Source: Lachancea kluyveri NRRL Y-12651 (taxonomy: Eukaryota > Ascomycota > Saccharomycetes > Saccharomycetales > Saccharomycetaceae). Taken from it: a DNA stretch of 64,000 nt. The DNA is taken from positions 558,001 through 622,000 of the forward strand of contig CM000689.1 of assembly GCA_000149225.2 (NCBI GenBank), read 5' to 3'. How positions within the stretch are numbered: the stretch's first letter is position 1; every line of letters starts with the position of its first letter. This document shows, piece after piece, positions 1-8,900 of the stretch. A model generated the notes under the pieces. It was given only the letters and a program-made list of their open reading frames with translations. It searched no databases and was not told the DNA's origin. Both the position numbers and the translations under genes were made by a program.

Positions 1-618
1 TCCAGCGTGCAAGACCTTGCCGCAAAGGACATTTTCACCATGATGAAGTATCTCTCTCTGCTGCCGTACTCCAAGGCCTGTGACCACTACCCGAGCGTCA
101 GAACACAGCCCATGAACATGGACCAGTTTGTCAACAAGATGAACGGCAACCTGCTTGCCTATCGCAGGGGCAAGAGACAGCTGACGCGAGACGTGGTTCC
201 AACGCGAAACACTGTAAACGGCAACGGCAATGCAGACGCAAGTGGAAATGCAGACGCAAATGGAGATGCAGGCGCAAATGGCAACGGGGACGATGAGCAC
301 GAAGAGCCTGACGAATGCTTTATTCTACCGCACGAGCCGTTGACTAGACAGGACGTTGTAGACTGCTACCACGCCGCCATCCACCACTACCAGCATACTT
401 ACCTCGTGTTTTTGAAGGAGTTTCCCCAGTTGCGGTTCTTGGTCCTGAATGACATTCCCTCGGTCGTGGTTGAAGAAAATGGCGAGCGCATTTTCCAGCC
501 AGTGTTTTACAACTGCGGCTTCAAGACCAACCTGTCTGGCTGGACACGCAAGCCAAAAAAACGCGACCCCGCAAAGGACAACCTGTTTTGGAAGGTCACC
601 TCGCTGTGGGGCTACTGA
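1..618 (+). CDS. 3' end of a probable F-box protein gene (DAS1-like), truncated by the window edge
   Basis: The frame is open from the first base, so only the last 205 residues are present. The visible part has an Asn/Gly/Ala/Asp-rich low-complexity stretch (about residues 70-95) encoded by a short tandem repeat. A conserved-looking C-terminus follows, containing LKEFPQLRFLVLNDIP, which reads like the last leucine-rich-repeat strand of an F-box protein, and the end VTSLWGY. I do not recognise the family from the residues alone. The DAS1 (YJL149W) suggestion comes from position: the next gene on this strand of the ancestral chromosome X block before RPA34 is DAS1, a putative SCF substrate adaptor. 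The alternative is an unrelated yeast gene. Confidence 0.45.
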   Translation, partial: SSVQDLAAKDIFTMMKYLSLLPYSKACDHYPSVRTQPMNMDQFVNKMNGNLLAYRRGKRQLTRDVVPTRNTVNGNGNADASGNADANGDAGANGNGDDEHEEPDECFILPHEPLTRQDVVDCYHAAIHHYQHTYLVFLKEFPQLRFLVLNDIPSVVVEENGERIFQPVFYNCGFKTNLSGWTRKPKKRDPAKDNLFWKVTSLWGY

Positions 619-639
619 GCCTGTGATCTGAATTTTTTC

Positions 640-810
640 TTGGCTATACTGGTTGTGCTCTTTTTCCTTTTATTCATTTTCTCTGTCTTTTTCCCCTTCC
701 TCTTCCCCTTCTCCTTCTCCTTCTCCTTCTTCTTTTTTTTTTCCTTTTCTTTTTCTATTGGATACGTTTATTGTTTTTTTTTTTTGTTTTTTTTTTTTAT
801 TTGTTTACGT
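640..810. repeat. Pyrimidine/T-rich tract downstream of the first gene
   Basis: About 170 bases made almost only of T and C, including runs of T and CTTTTC-type repeats. It lies between two convergent genes. It probably contributes to 3' end formation or is simple slippage sequence; the open frame through it is not protein-like. Confidence 0.6.
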
Positions 811-910
811 TGTTTTATGTTGATGTCCCTATCAGATGTGTGATTTTGAGAACCGCTATGTAGACTTTATATAAACCAATGGCGCCGGTGCGCCGCTAAT
901 GCATCCTCTG

Positions 911-3538
911 CTAACCTATCAGATCGTTTTCGGGCACGCCCGTCGAGCCGTTAGAAAACCGTCGCTGGCCACCGTTATCCTTGCTCTCAAAGAGGTTTAT
1001 GAAATCGATTGGATCGAAAATCCCATCCAGCGAGTCAAAATTGTCGAGCACCGTGGAGCCCTCCTTGGTATCGCCGCCGGTGCTTGGCACCACGGCGCGC
1101 TCGTTAGCCACTTTATCCGTGTTTTCTGTGAGCTTCGAAGACGCGTAGTCGTAAAACGAGGAAAAGAGATTGTACTGAGAGTAGTGATCTGTCAAAAAGG
1201 CGTCGAGGTGGAGCCGCTCGTTATCAAAATGGAGCTCGCGGAAACGCCCATTGACGGGGTAGATTTCCTGGTTCCATATCTCGCTGATGCTGAGGTCCGT
1301 GCGTGAGCCGCCTCTTTCCTCCAACTCACGGCGGAGCTGGGAGAGCTTGGGATACAGCCAGTCCGACTCGCCAGCCGCGCCTGTATCTGTACCCACACCT
1401 GTACCCACACCTGTATCAGTACCTGTGCCTATACCTGCATCCGTGCCCACACTCGTACTCGCAGGTCTCTCGCTAACCAGAAAACGCAGTATGGTGGACC
1501 ACGGGTCCGTGCTGAACGGCCTGTCCAGCGTTTTGTACACAATCTTGGTCTCAAACATCGCTTTGAAGCACTGGTAGTACTCCGTGGCCAACTGGTTGAA
1601 GTACAGCGATGCCACGTTGTGAAAAAGCTCGATTAGCACCGGCCTCCACTCCTGAAAGTTTGGAGCCCCGCTGAACCGCAGAAGCAGCCCTGGCAACACG
1701 CCGCAGACCCTGTTCAGAGAAACCCCGATGATCTTGTTCACGTAGAACCTCGTGTACGGGTCCAGACTCGACTGCACGCCATGGAAGTACTCCTGGCACG
1801 TTGTGGACAGAGTGACAACCCTTTCAAACAGGTCGTTGAGCGTCTCCCAGTACATTTTCGAGTCCTGTGGCAGCTGTGTCTCGCAGTGGATAAAGTGCGC
1901 ATGCGAGACTGAGATCTCCAGCAACTGCAAGGAGATCCGCATCTCCATGTCCAAGTGGTGGTGGCTCTCGCCCTTTTCGAACGAAACACTGCTCAGGGTA
2001 GCGGACAGGTCCTCCAGCAGCTCCCACACCCGCTCCACGTCCACCCCGCTGGGGCTGTCGTTGATCATCTCCGACACTCCTAGCGCAAGGTAGTCAGCCT
2101 CCAGAACCCGCATGTGCCACGTTGCGCGGCTGCTGGTTCTTTCGCGGAGCAAAAGCGACTTTCCGATCAGACACGGCTGGCCGTTGATCAGGCTCAGTTT
2201 CCTGTCCCAGCACAGTACGTAGCTCCATATCTGCTGGTAGAGTAGGGTGTGCTCCTCTTGTCCCGGGCCCGTGACCGCGGGCAAGGCTCCCTTGTTGAAA
2301 TCAAAGCGGTATCCCTGCGGCTCCTTGAGGCACATCCAGTCACAGCCAACTTCGTGGCAACACGAGATGATGGTGCCCATCAAGATGTTGCTCTGCTCCA
2401 GCTCCTCCCCGTCGCCGTCATCCGGTGCAACCCAGTGGTGGAACCGCAACAGCAGGAGACATTGCAGCTGCTGCAGCGTGATCTTCCTCAAAAGCTTGAA
2501 CTGGGACATGCAGTGTCCGATGATCGCGATGTACTTTCTAGTGTCGATGTTCAGGATCGCTGCTGCAGGGCCGTCTGCACCCACGCTGTCGGCAAACTTG
2601 ACTGACAGCTGGGCCAGCCGGGAGATCAGCAGGATGATCGCGTACACTATGTAGTCGCTGTTTTTCTGAGAGAGCGTGCGCGACATCTGGAGGCTGTCGT
2701 AAAAGTCGGCCGCCTCGTTGGCCACGGTTTGGATGTGCAGCACCGGAACCATGTCCAGGACGTGAGCCTCAAAGTGCGGCAAAACCACCTCAAAAAATAC
2801 CTGTCTGTGGGGGATGTTGGTGCCGGGCAGCTCGTCGCAGTTGAACTGTAGCGAATTGAAGTAGCGGTACTTGGCAAACTTTTCAAACAGTTGGCGATGT
2901 GTCGATTCGTGCTTGATCAGGAACGAATTGCTTGACGGGGCCTGTGACTCCAAGGTGTTGTCAACTTTGTACAGCTTTTGGATCGAGTTGGGCATGAACC
3001 CGTCCGTACACGAGCCATTGCCCACGCCAGCTCTGCCACCACCAGCGCACGAGTTGGCACACGGGTTGGCGCATGCATCCGTGTCTGTACTTGCATCCGT
3101 GTCGATGCCCGTGCTTGCACCGGAGCCCTTCTCCTTGCCACACAGCTTGCGGAAGGCCGTCCGGGTTGCTGTGCGACAGTAGACCTTTAGTATCTGCAGA
3201 TAGGGGTCCCGCTCGCGGATTGCGGCTGTGGACAGTGGTTTCAAACGGGTGGTGGCAGACCTCTTTGCAAAAACGCTGTAGCCAGCGGGCAACAGATTCA
3301 CAAGCACCGGGGGTCTGTAGCGTGAAAAGTCTGAATCCTCGGATGCCAGCCTGGGTCTTTTGGCCATGTGCAACGACGATGTGCCCTTTCCAACGGGCTC
3401 GTTTAGATAGGTGCATGTAGCCTCATCTCCTAACCGCACGCAGTTGCTGCAGGCGGGCTTTTGCTTGTCACACTTGCTCTTGCGCCGCTTGCAGTTGGAA
3501 CACACCACCGTCGGCCTGTTGCGTCTTCTCAGAGCCAT
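911..3538 (-). CDS. OAF3: Zn2Cys6 transcription factor, OAF3-like
   Basis: An 875-residue fungal binuclear zinc cluster regulator. The DNA-binding domain is at the extreme N-terminus with Cys13, 16, 23, 30, 33 and 42 (spacing C-x2-C-x6-C-x6-C-x2-C-x8-C) inside a basic context (CKRRKSKCDKQKPACSNC). The long middle region has the helical, Leu-rich character of the fungal transcription factor homology domain. Two low-complexity stretches (Thr/Asp/Ala/Cys near residues 140-165 and a TGTDTGVG repeat near 705-725) come from tandem GT/AC-type DNA repeats. The symbol rests on synteny: it is divergent from LAS1 exactly as OAF3 (YKR064W, 863 residues) is, and has almost the same length. OAF3 represses oleate-responsive genes in S. 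cerevisiae; target genes here are unknown. Confidence 0.72.
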   Translation of the reverse strand: MALRRRNRPTVVCSNCKRRKSKCDKQKPACSNCVRLGDEATCTYLNEPVGKGTSSLHMAKRPRLASEDSDFSRYRPPVLVNLLPAGYSVFAKRSATTRLKPLSTAAIRERDPYLQILKVYCRTATRTAFRKLCGKEKGSGASTGIDTDASTDTDACANPCANSCAGGGRAGVGNGSCTDGFMPNSIQKLYKVDNTLESQAPSSNSFLIKHESTHRQLFEKFAKYRYFNSLQFNCDELPGTNIPHRQVFFEVVLPHFEAHVLDMVPVLHIQTVANEAADFYDSLQMSRTLSQKNSDYIVYAIILLISRLAQLSVKFADSVGADGPAAAILNIDTRKYIAIIGHCMSQFKLLRKITLQQLQCLLLLRFHHWVAPDDGDGEELEQSNILMGTIISCCHEVGCDWMCLKEPQGYRFDFNKGALPAVTGPGQEEHTLLYQQIWSYVLCWDRKLSLINGQPCLIGKSLLLRERTSSRATWHMRVLEADYLALGVSEMINDSPSGVDVERVWELLEDLSATLSSVSFEKGESHHHLDMEMRISLQLLEISVSHAHFIHCETQLPQDSKMYWETLNDLFERVVTLSTTCQEYFHGVQSSLDPYTRFYVNKIIGVSLNRVCGVLPGLLLRFSGAPNFQEWRPVLIELFHNVASLYFNQLATEYYQCFKAMFETKIVYKTLDRPFSTDPWSTILRFLVSERPASTSVGTDAGIGTGTDTGVGTGVGTDTGAAGESDWLYPKLSQLRRELEERGGSRTDLSISEIWNQEIYPVNGRFRELHFDNERLHLDAFLTDHYSQYNLFSSFYDYASSKLTENTDKVANERAVVPSTGGDTKEGSTVLDNFDSLDGIFDPIDFINLFESKDNGGQRRFSNGSTGVPENDLIG

Positions 3539-4095
3539 TGTTTGTGAAAGGGCTCTGGGTTTCCTTGTTGCAGTTGCTGCTGCTTTTGCTATGTTTCAGC
3601 AGCTATTGTATAGTCCACCGAAGGTCAGGAAATCAATCAATCCCATTTACCGCAATCCGCCTCTCGCTGCCAATGTGGATTTTTTCTTTATTTTTATCCT
3701 TTTTCACCACTGGCTAACGCCGCGCCTGTCCGGTCCAGAGAGTGTCTGGCTAGACCGTGCCAGCGTGAGAAACGCCAGGTGTACGTTCTAGCTGAGAGCT
3801 GTGCAGGCCTGGAGGAGTGCAGGATTTGATCTGTATAGTGCCAGAGCCTTGCTGTCTCGGAGCCCCACGACTCCAGACTCTTGCTCGAACTGTTACCTTC
3901 AAGCAGCTTGTTACTTCATCTGTTCCGCTCAGCATGAAGGCCGAGAGCGAGAAGAGAGCGGGAAGAGAGCGAGAAGAGAGCGGGAAGAGAGCGAGAAGAG
4001 AGCGTGAAGAGAGTGAAAAAGAAAATATGAAATGCAATAAAGATGAGAGGCGGAAATCAAAAAGCACAAACAACGCACACCAGCAACACTACGAA
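3539..4095. promoter_or_regulatory. Divergent intergenic region between OAF3 and LAS1
   Basis: This 557-bp stretch is the shared upstream region of two genes transcribed away from each other. The LAS1-proximal part holds the GAGAGCGGGAA purine repeat (listed separately) and then a C/A-rich leader ending at the LAS1 ATG. No further gene or RNA was recognised. Confidence 0.55.
3942..4017 (+). repeat. Tandem purine repeat upstream of LAS1 (unit about GAGAGCG(G/A)GAA)
   Basis: About seven imperfect copies of an 11-12-base unit such as GAGAGCGGGAA and GAGAGCGAGAA. The array lies on the sense strand of LAS1, 80-155 bases before the chosen start, and is in frame and open with it, so it would encode Arg/Glu/Lys/Ser-rich sequence if an upstream ATG (3934) were used. 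Confidence 0.8.
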
Positions 4096-5619
4096 ATGAC
4101 GCACGTCCAACCTCGAATAGTCCCATGGTCCTCGCCAGACGAATTGCAACTGCTCAGACAGTGGTTCTACCCGTACAAGACCGGTACACAGATGGATGAC
4201 AGCCGCTCCAGGGCGATCCTCAAGGTCAACAGCTACCAAACCAAGGGCTCCTACGTGCCGCACACCGTGGACTGCACCGCACAGCTAACCAACGCGACGC
4301 TGTTGGACGAGCGCATATGCTCCCAGCCCGGTGGCGAGGCGGTTTCCAACCTCCCGGTCCGTCTTTGCTACACGATGAGCATCATCCGGTTTGTCAACGG
4401 TCTTTTGGACCCGAGCCAGCAGTCACAGTTTGCAATCCCACTGCACACCCTTGCCGACAGGATCAAACTGCCGTCGTGGTTTGTCGAGCTAAGACACTGT
4501 GGTACACACGAGCGTGATCTGCCCAGCCTGGAGATGCTGAGGCTGGCATGCAAAGAGGCACTGGAATGGCTGTGGCTAAACTACTGGGACAACGACGAGA
4601 CGGCAGAGGAGGAGCAACGGCAGGAGGTGGGGCAGGACCGAGAGAAGAAAGGGGGAGAAGGCAGGTACAGGCAGCAAGAGTGCGATGGAGAGAATACTGG
4701 CCCCGCCAACGGCAGAGACAGTGTTCATGCAGAGAGCGTCGAGGCACTACAGGCACTGTTGTCGAGATACAAAGACATACACAGCATCATTGCACAAAAC
4801 GAGCATTTGTGGAAGGGCTCGGTGGCCATTTCGCGGTCCAGCTTCACCGGCGACCACTGTCCGGCCAAGGGCAAGAAACGGGAGCGCACGCCCGATGACG
4901 AGGTTGGCGAGTTTGTTGCAGACGTGAAAAGTGCATGGAAGGGGATGAGGACGTCTCCGGAAATGTTTTTGGACACGGTGTTTGAGCGCTACAATGGCAA
5001 ACCGTACTACCCGCTGTTTGAGCTGCTGATCTCCAGGATAGACTCGTTCGATTACGAGCTGTTCAGATGGCTGATCGGCGGCTACCACCGCTGCGTGAGC
5101 AGTTCCCAGTCAAACCTGATGCGGGACAAGCTTGACGCCATACAGCTGCAAAGGCTGGTGGACGCGATCTGCCAGTGTGTGAACTTTAAGAAGCTGCTGA
5201 ACAACCATGCTAGGTGGACCAGCCTGTTTGCGCAACACCCGAGCTATCTGACCCTAGTCATCCTGAAAGATTTTGAAAAGAACATCGGCAACACCTTCAA
5301 GGACAAAAAGACACGCAAGAGGTTTGAGAACGAAAACGTTCTGGAACGGCTGCGGGAGATGATCGGCAACTTTGAAAAACGCTTCAACAGGGGAGAACTC
5401 CAGGTCTATGACCTGTCCACAGGGAGTCATCAGAGCAGAGACGGAAGCATCGACGCCGCAGAGGGCAAGCGGGGCGTCCGGGCTGTCGCACAGGTCAACG
5501 ACGTGTTGCAAGACCTGGCCGGCCTCAAGCAAAGGTTCAAAAAGGTGCGCTCCACCTCAGATGCAAAGAACTGGTGCACACCTGCTGTGTGGGAGCCCAA
5601 GCCTTTCGGCTGTTTGTAG
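4096..5619 (+). CDS. LAS1: Las1, HEPN endoribonuclease for ITS2 processing
   Basis: A 507-residue nuclear protein, close to the 502 of S. cerevisiae Las1. With Grc3 it forms the complex that cuts the C2 site in ITS2 of pre-rRNA during 60S maturation. The N-terminal HEPN domain starts at the conserved PWSSPDELQLL segment (residue 10 on) and carries the catalytic R-x4-H motif RHCGTH at residues 133-138. A variable Glu/Gly-rich linker (about 170-210) is followed by the helical C-terminal Las1 region. The start at 4096 fits family length; in-frame ATGs at 4027 and 3934 would add a basic, acidic-basic repeat extension. The leader before 4096 is C/A-rich. It is divergent from OAF3, as in S. cerevisiae. 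Confidence 0.93.
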   Translation: MTHVQPRIVPWSSPDELQLLRQWFYPYKTGTQMDDSRSRAILKVNSYQTKGSYVPHTVDCTAQLTNATLLDERICSQPGGEAVSNLPVRLCYTMSIIRFVNGLLDPSQQSQFAIPLHTLADRIKLPSWFVELRHCGTHERDLPSLEMLRLACKEALEWLWLNYWDNDETAEEEQRQEVGQDREKKGGEGRYRQQECDGENTGPANGRDSVHAESVEALQALLSRYKDIHSIIAQNEHLWKGSVAISRSSFTGDHCPAKGKKRERTPDDEVGEFVADVKSAWKGMRTSPEMFLDTVFERYNGKPYYPLFELLISRIDSFDYELFRWLIGGYHRCVSSSQSNLMRDKLDAIQLQRLVDAICQCVNFKKLLNNHARWTSLFAQHPSYLTLVILKDFEKNIGNTFKDKKTRKRFENENVLERLREMIGNFEKRFNRGELQVYDLSTGSHQSRDGSIDAAEGKRGVRAVAQVNDVLQDLAGLKQRFKKVRSTSDAKNWCTPAVWEPKPFGCL

Positions 5620-5784
5620 ACAGAGTGGCATCGCAAGACGCATTTTACTATGTACAGCTACGCAAGAGTGTGTAATCAATTCCAAAACCACCACACCACC
5701 GATACCGACGACAGCGCAAGAAGATCAAAGCTGGAAACAAACGTAAAAAGATCAAGAAAGATAAGCAAGAAGTTGCATCCTCAT

Positions 5785-5912
5785 ACAATCAGACATCCTA
5801 GGAAGGTCTCGTAAGAGAGCGGTCACCGAGAGCACTATACGATGGGTTCGTTTAAGCGTGCTCCTACCGTGGAAACTGCGAATGTAAGGAACCAGATTTT
5901 CATCACCTTGTA
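5785..5912 (-). ncRNA. SNR128: U14 C/D box snoRNA (snR128)
   Basis: The minus strand contains box C GTGATGA (5906-5900) and box D CTGA (5792-5789), separated by segments recognisable as yeast U14: CGCAGTTTCCACGGTAGGAG (the 18S-complementary domain), ACGAACCCATCG, CTCTCGGTGACCGCTC (the yeast Y-domain region) and GACCTTCCTAGGATGTCTGA. U14 is essential for 18S rRNA processing and guides 2'-O-methylation of 18S. The two ends are bracketed by perfectly complementary 11-base arms (5778-5788 and 5908-5918), forming a long terminal stem. It lies just downstream of the snR190-like RNA on the same strand, so both are probably made from one precursor, as in S. cerevisiae. End points are approximate. Confidence 0.95.
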
Positions 5913-5999
5913 TGAGGACATATATATATAGTGTTTGCATGTGCGTCAGCACCCAGCGCCCGCCCGCGAAAAGAATTGAAACTATCTCTTGTTCTGTGA

Positions 6000-6163
6000 T
6001 GGCTCAGAGATTCAAAGTTGTATATTAAAATATACTGGCAAGAAAAGCCCCGGAGTACGGCACCCCCGAAAGGACACGGTACAGGGGGCGATGGTAGATA
6101 GCCCATGTCGTCATGGTCGAATCGGACTGGGAAAGAAGTGCAAACCGTTATCATCATAGCCAG
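6000..6163 (-). ncRNA. SNR190: snR190-like C/D box snoRNA upstream of U14
   Basis: On the minus strand, box C ATGATGA (6157-6151) is preceded by TGGCT. About 145 bases later box D CTGA (6007-6004) is followed by GCCA. TGGC and GCCA pair to close a short terminal stem, the standard kink-turn setting of a C/D snoRNA. No comparably long frame explains the segment. It sits about 80 bases 5' of U14, which is where snR190 lies in the S. cerevisiae snR190-U14 dicistron. The name comes from that position; I could not verify the 25S-complementary guide from memory. Ends are set from the boxes and may be off by a few bases. Confidence 0.78.
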
Positions 6164-6414
6164 TCAGAAGATGGAGTAATTTTCCAAAGAAAAATAACAA
6201 AAGAGATAGTTTGAAAGATCCTTTCCACGAGATGTTCAGCCTTGAAAAAGGGCACTGTTTGCCACCGGTGCTGGTGGGCAGTGGAACTGTTGAGCTGGAT
6301 GGTCAAATTGTTTGAGCAATACAGAGGAGGAATGAGGGCCGTATTTATACTTTTTTTTTTCTTTTTTTTTTTTTTCCCTTCCTCTTCTTGCCGGTCTTTC
6401 TTTTTCGCTGGGCC

Positions 6415-6427
6415 GGAAAAATTTTCC
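6415..6427. promoter_or_regulatory. RRPE-like element near the snoRNA promoter
   Basis: The block GGAAAAATTTTCC contains the AAAAATTTT core of the rRNA-processing element bound by Stb3 in S. cerevisiae. It lies about 255 bp upstream of the snR190-like RNA. It is a motif match only. Confidence 0.5.
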
Positions 6428-6843
6428 ATAGTCACGATCAGCACAGGGCTTAGGGCTACAGCGGTAAAAGGCGTTGTAACAGAGTAGCACCCTTTGGGCA
6501 CCTTGAATTACAGAAATATATATAGTGGCGACCCTAGGGGAGAGTTGCAATGGCGTGGTGGCCAGCACGACTCGCATATGGCAATGATGTGTGCACACGC
6601 TCCTTACTTGCCCCTTTGAAGACCCACTGTTCTGTAAAGACATCTGTTGGTACGGTCACTGTCGACACCTCCTGCGGGTTGAGCAGCCTCGGCGAAAAGC
6701 TTCCAAAAAGAAAAAAGTAGTACAAAACGACACGTGCCTATTGCCGGCAGCGAAACGACAGGAGGTGGGAAACATTTGGTAAACGTCGTGGAAACACCGC
6801 CTGAGGATGAGGGAAAGAGCGAAAGAAAAAAAGAAAAAGTAAT

Positions 6844-6882
6844 GTAAAATTTTTTTAGAAAAGCATAATCGCATCTCATCTC
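6844..6882. promoter_or_regulatory. RRPE + PAC pair upstream of RPA34
   Basis: GTAAAATTTTTTT (6844-6856) resembles RRPE. The minus strand of 6871-6882 reads GAGATGAGATGC, containing the GATGAG core of PAC. The pair lies 55-90 bp before the RPA34 ATG, the usual place for these elements in Pol I and ribosome-biogenesis genes, where Stb3 and Tod6/Dot6 act in S. cerevisiae. Confidence 0.65.
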
Positions 6883-6935
6883 AAGAGCCAATTGAGCCAG
6901 AATCACACAACCGACAGCACGCGCTAGGCCCAACA

Positions 6936-7577
6936 ATGTCGTTATCCAAGGAATACGTCTCCGACTCCTCGGACGACGAGCACCACCATGAACAAGACGC
7001 CTTTGCCGTCCCAGACAACTACAAGCAATGCAAACACCTGAAAAAGTTCCATGCGCCAGACGCAGACAGCAAGAAGGAGGTTTGGTTGATCAAGGCGCCC
7101 AAGAGCCTGGATTTTGGCAAGCTAAAGACGCTCCCCATTGACTTTAGTGGAGACTCTGGTACCACGATCGAGCTGGGACCCAAAAGCTACTCTGTGAGAG
7201 AAGACCTGGCCCAAGAGGACGGTGGCAGCTCTGGCAAGTACACATTCATGACCCCCAACGACAAACAGACTCTGGCCATCGATGCCTCGCTGCAGATTGG
7301 CAAGTTTTTTACAGTCAGTGAGACCGTACAGATTCCAGAGATCTGCTACGACAAGGTTCGTGTGCCCAGAGAAGATGTTGTGAAGGTGGGAGGGTTGAAA
7401 CTGAGACATTTCGCCACGGGTTACGACGGCGAGGAGGGCCAAGGCCACGAGCAAGAGGAGCAAGAGGAGCAAGAGGAGCAAGAGGAGCAGCCCTCTTTGA
7501 AGAAACACAAGAAGGACAAGAAGGACAAGAAGGACAAGAAGGACAAGAAGGACAAGAAGAAAAAGAAAAAGGACTAA
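6936..7577 (+). CDS. RPA34: Rpa34 (A34.5), RNA polymerase I subunit
   Basis: A 213-residue Pol I-specific subunit that dimerises with Rpa49 in a TFIIF-like module and helps elongation and rDNA transcription. An acidic N-terminus (SDSSDDEHHHEQD) precedes the conserved dimerisation core (about residues 25-165), with EVWLIKAPKSLDFGKLKTLPI and YTFMTPNDKQTLAID segments. The end is an EEQ repeat (about 173-186) followed by a Lys/Asp tail made of KKDKKD repeats, the basic tail typical of the family. Both low-complexity tails come from short tandem DNA repeats and probably vary in length between strains. S. cerevisiae Rpa34 has 233 residues. It corresponds to YJL148W in position. Confidence 0.92.
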   Translation: MSLSKEYVSDSSDDEHHHEQDAFAVPDNYKQCKHLKKFHAPDADSKKEVWLIKAPKSLDFGKLKTLPIDFSGDSGTTIELGPKSYSVREDLAQEDGGSSGKYTFMTPNDKQTLAIDASLQIGKFFTVSETVQIPEICYDKVRVPREDVVKVGGLKLRHFATGYDGEEGQGHEQEEQEEQEEQEEQPSLKKHKKDKKDKKDKKDKKDKKKKKKD

Positions 7578-7819
7578 GGTCCAATAGAATAGACCATGAT
7601 GCACCCAGCGAACGCGGCGCTACACCAGACCTAACAATAAAGAAAACGTTTGTGTGTAAAGTATGAGCACGCCCATCTGTAGTATCTATGTATTGCTGTA
7701 TACTAGTTTGTTTTTTTTTTTTCAAGACTGATCACCACCGCCCAAGCATAGCACAAAGGCGAGCACGAAGGCGAGCCCCATACGTCGAGCCATGTGTCCA
7801 TCCCACCGCACAGCAGCGT

Positions 7820-8701
7820 CTATACACGGTCGGAGTAGTCCTTCAATATACCAGCCATGTGCGTGTTGGTGATCTTGCTTCTCCTTTGCTTCCTCTTCTT
7901 GACCTCGACCCTGGTGCCCTGCTTCTTGACCGTGGCAGGGTCCACACTGGCAGGTTTCAACCCGAGGTCCGTCAACTTCCGTGGCAGCTCACCACGCTGC
8001 GGCAACTTGCAGCTCTCCCACATCTTGACAAAGTCCTCGTCAACGCCTCCTAACGAGCCGCCGAAGTTGTACCACACAAACCGCGGCTGGTTGTCCTTCT
8101 TGGTGCGCAGCACAAGGATCCTGTTTCTCGCCTCCAGCTCGTCCACCACCTCGCTGCACTGCGGCCAGCCGTCTTTCAGCTCCTTGCACGAGATGCCCTT
8201 GAACGTGACCTGCGTGCGCAGCAGCTTCAACAGCTCCTCCGCAGAGTGCACGTCATAGATCGAAACGTACTGCAAGGTGTTTTTCAGTGGGTCGAACTTG
8301 ATCTTGTTGATGTTCTTCAGCAACGGGATCACGTTGTTCTCACTGGGAAGCGACAAGTACGACTCGATCTGGTCGATGGGGACCGGCTCACCGCGCTCCT
8401 GGATGTACTCCGTGGCGAGCAACAGCCTCGTGGAAAGGTGTGTGCCTGTGAGGTTGTTCTGGTCTGGCGGCGGAGGCGTGGACCCTATGACGGCAGCCAG
8501 CGGTTTGAGCTTCTTTGCCGGGGGCTGCTGCTGCTGCAGGTCGTCCTCGTCCCCGTCCTCGTTGGCGTCGGAAGCGTGCTCCTTCTTTGGTGAGCGTGAC
8601 TGTTCGTGGGCCACAACTTTTCTGGTTATCAGCACGGGGGCCGACTTGACCTTGCTTTTGAAAGCGTTCAAGTTGGCCAGCAGTGGGTCATTTCTGCTCA
8701 T
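7820..8701 (-). CDS. TFA2: Tfa2, small subunit of TFIIE (TFIIE-beta)
   Basis: A 293-residue general transcription factor for RNA polymerase II. With Tfa1 it stabilises the open pre-initiation complex and recruits TFIIH. The start at 8701 gives MSRNDPLLANLNAFKSKVKS, close to the S. cerevisiae N-terminus as I remember it; the frame extends 27 codons upstream without such similarity. A variable acidic, Gln-rich segment (about 30-70) leads into two winged-helix domains (about 85-150 and 155-225, with FVWYNFGG near the end of the second) and a basic Lys/Arg-rich tail (KKRKQRRSK). The leader is C/A-rich. The position matches YKR062W. Confidence 0.92.
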   Translation of the reverse strand: MSRNDPLLANLNAFKSKVKSAPVLITRKVVAHEQSRSPKKEHASDANEDGDEDDLQQQQPPAKKLKPLAAVIGSTPPPPDQNNLTGTHLSTRLLLATEYIQERGEPVPIDQIESYLSLPSENNVIPLLKNINKIKFDPLKNTLQYVSIYDVHSAEELLKLLRTQVTFKGISCKELKDGWPQCSEVVDELEARNRILVLRTKKDNQPRFVWYNFGGSLGGVDEDFVKMWESCKLPQRGELPRKLTDLGLKPASVDPATVKKQGTRVEVKKRKQRRSKITNTHMAGILKDYSDRV

Positions 8702-8869
8702 GCTTGGTCTTTTGGTTGGAGGAGTGTAGCTGTGTGTCGTGAGCGAGTAGTTTGCCCTTGCTTGATCATCGGGTGTGCACACTGTTTTCTTACATGGTTA
8801 CCCTGTCTATGTGGAGGAGATTCTCTGCGAAAAAAAAAAAAAAACAGAGAGGGAAAAATGCGAGGACGG

Positions 8870-8900
<31 letters not shown>

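Larger units (their letters stand above)
6164..6935. promoter_or_regulatory. Divergent promoter region between the snoRNA pair and RPA34
   Basis: A 772-bp stretch without a convincing gene. The snoRNA side has a T-rich tract (6351-6376) and a symmetric GGAAAAATTTTCC block (6415-6427) matching the ribosomal-RNA-processing element core; a TATATATA stretch is near 6516. The RPA34 side has an RRPE-like and PAC-like pair (listed separately). Both transcription units serve ribosome production, so coordinated control from this region is plausible. Confidence 0.6.

Noticed and set aside
640-843. 67-codon Phe/Ser/Leu-rich frame
   Set aside because: Encoded by a pyrimidine tract; no meaningful protein composition.
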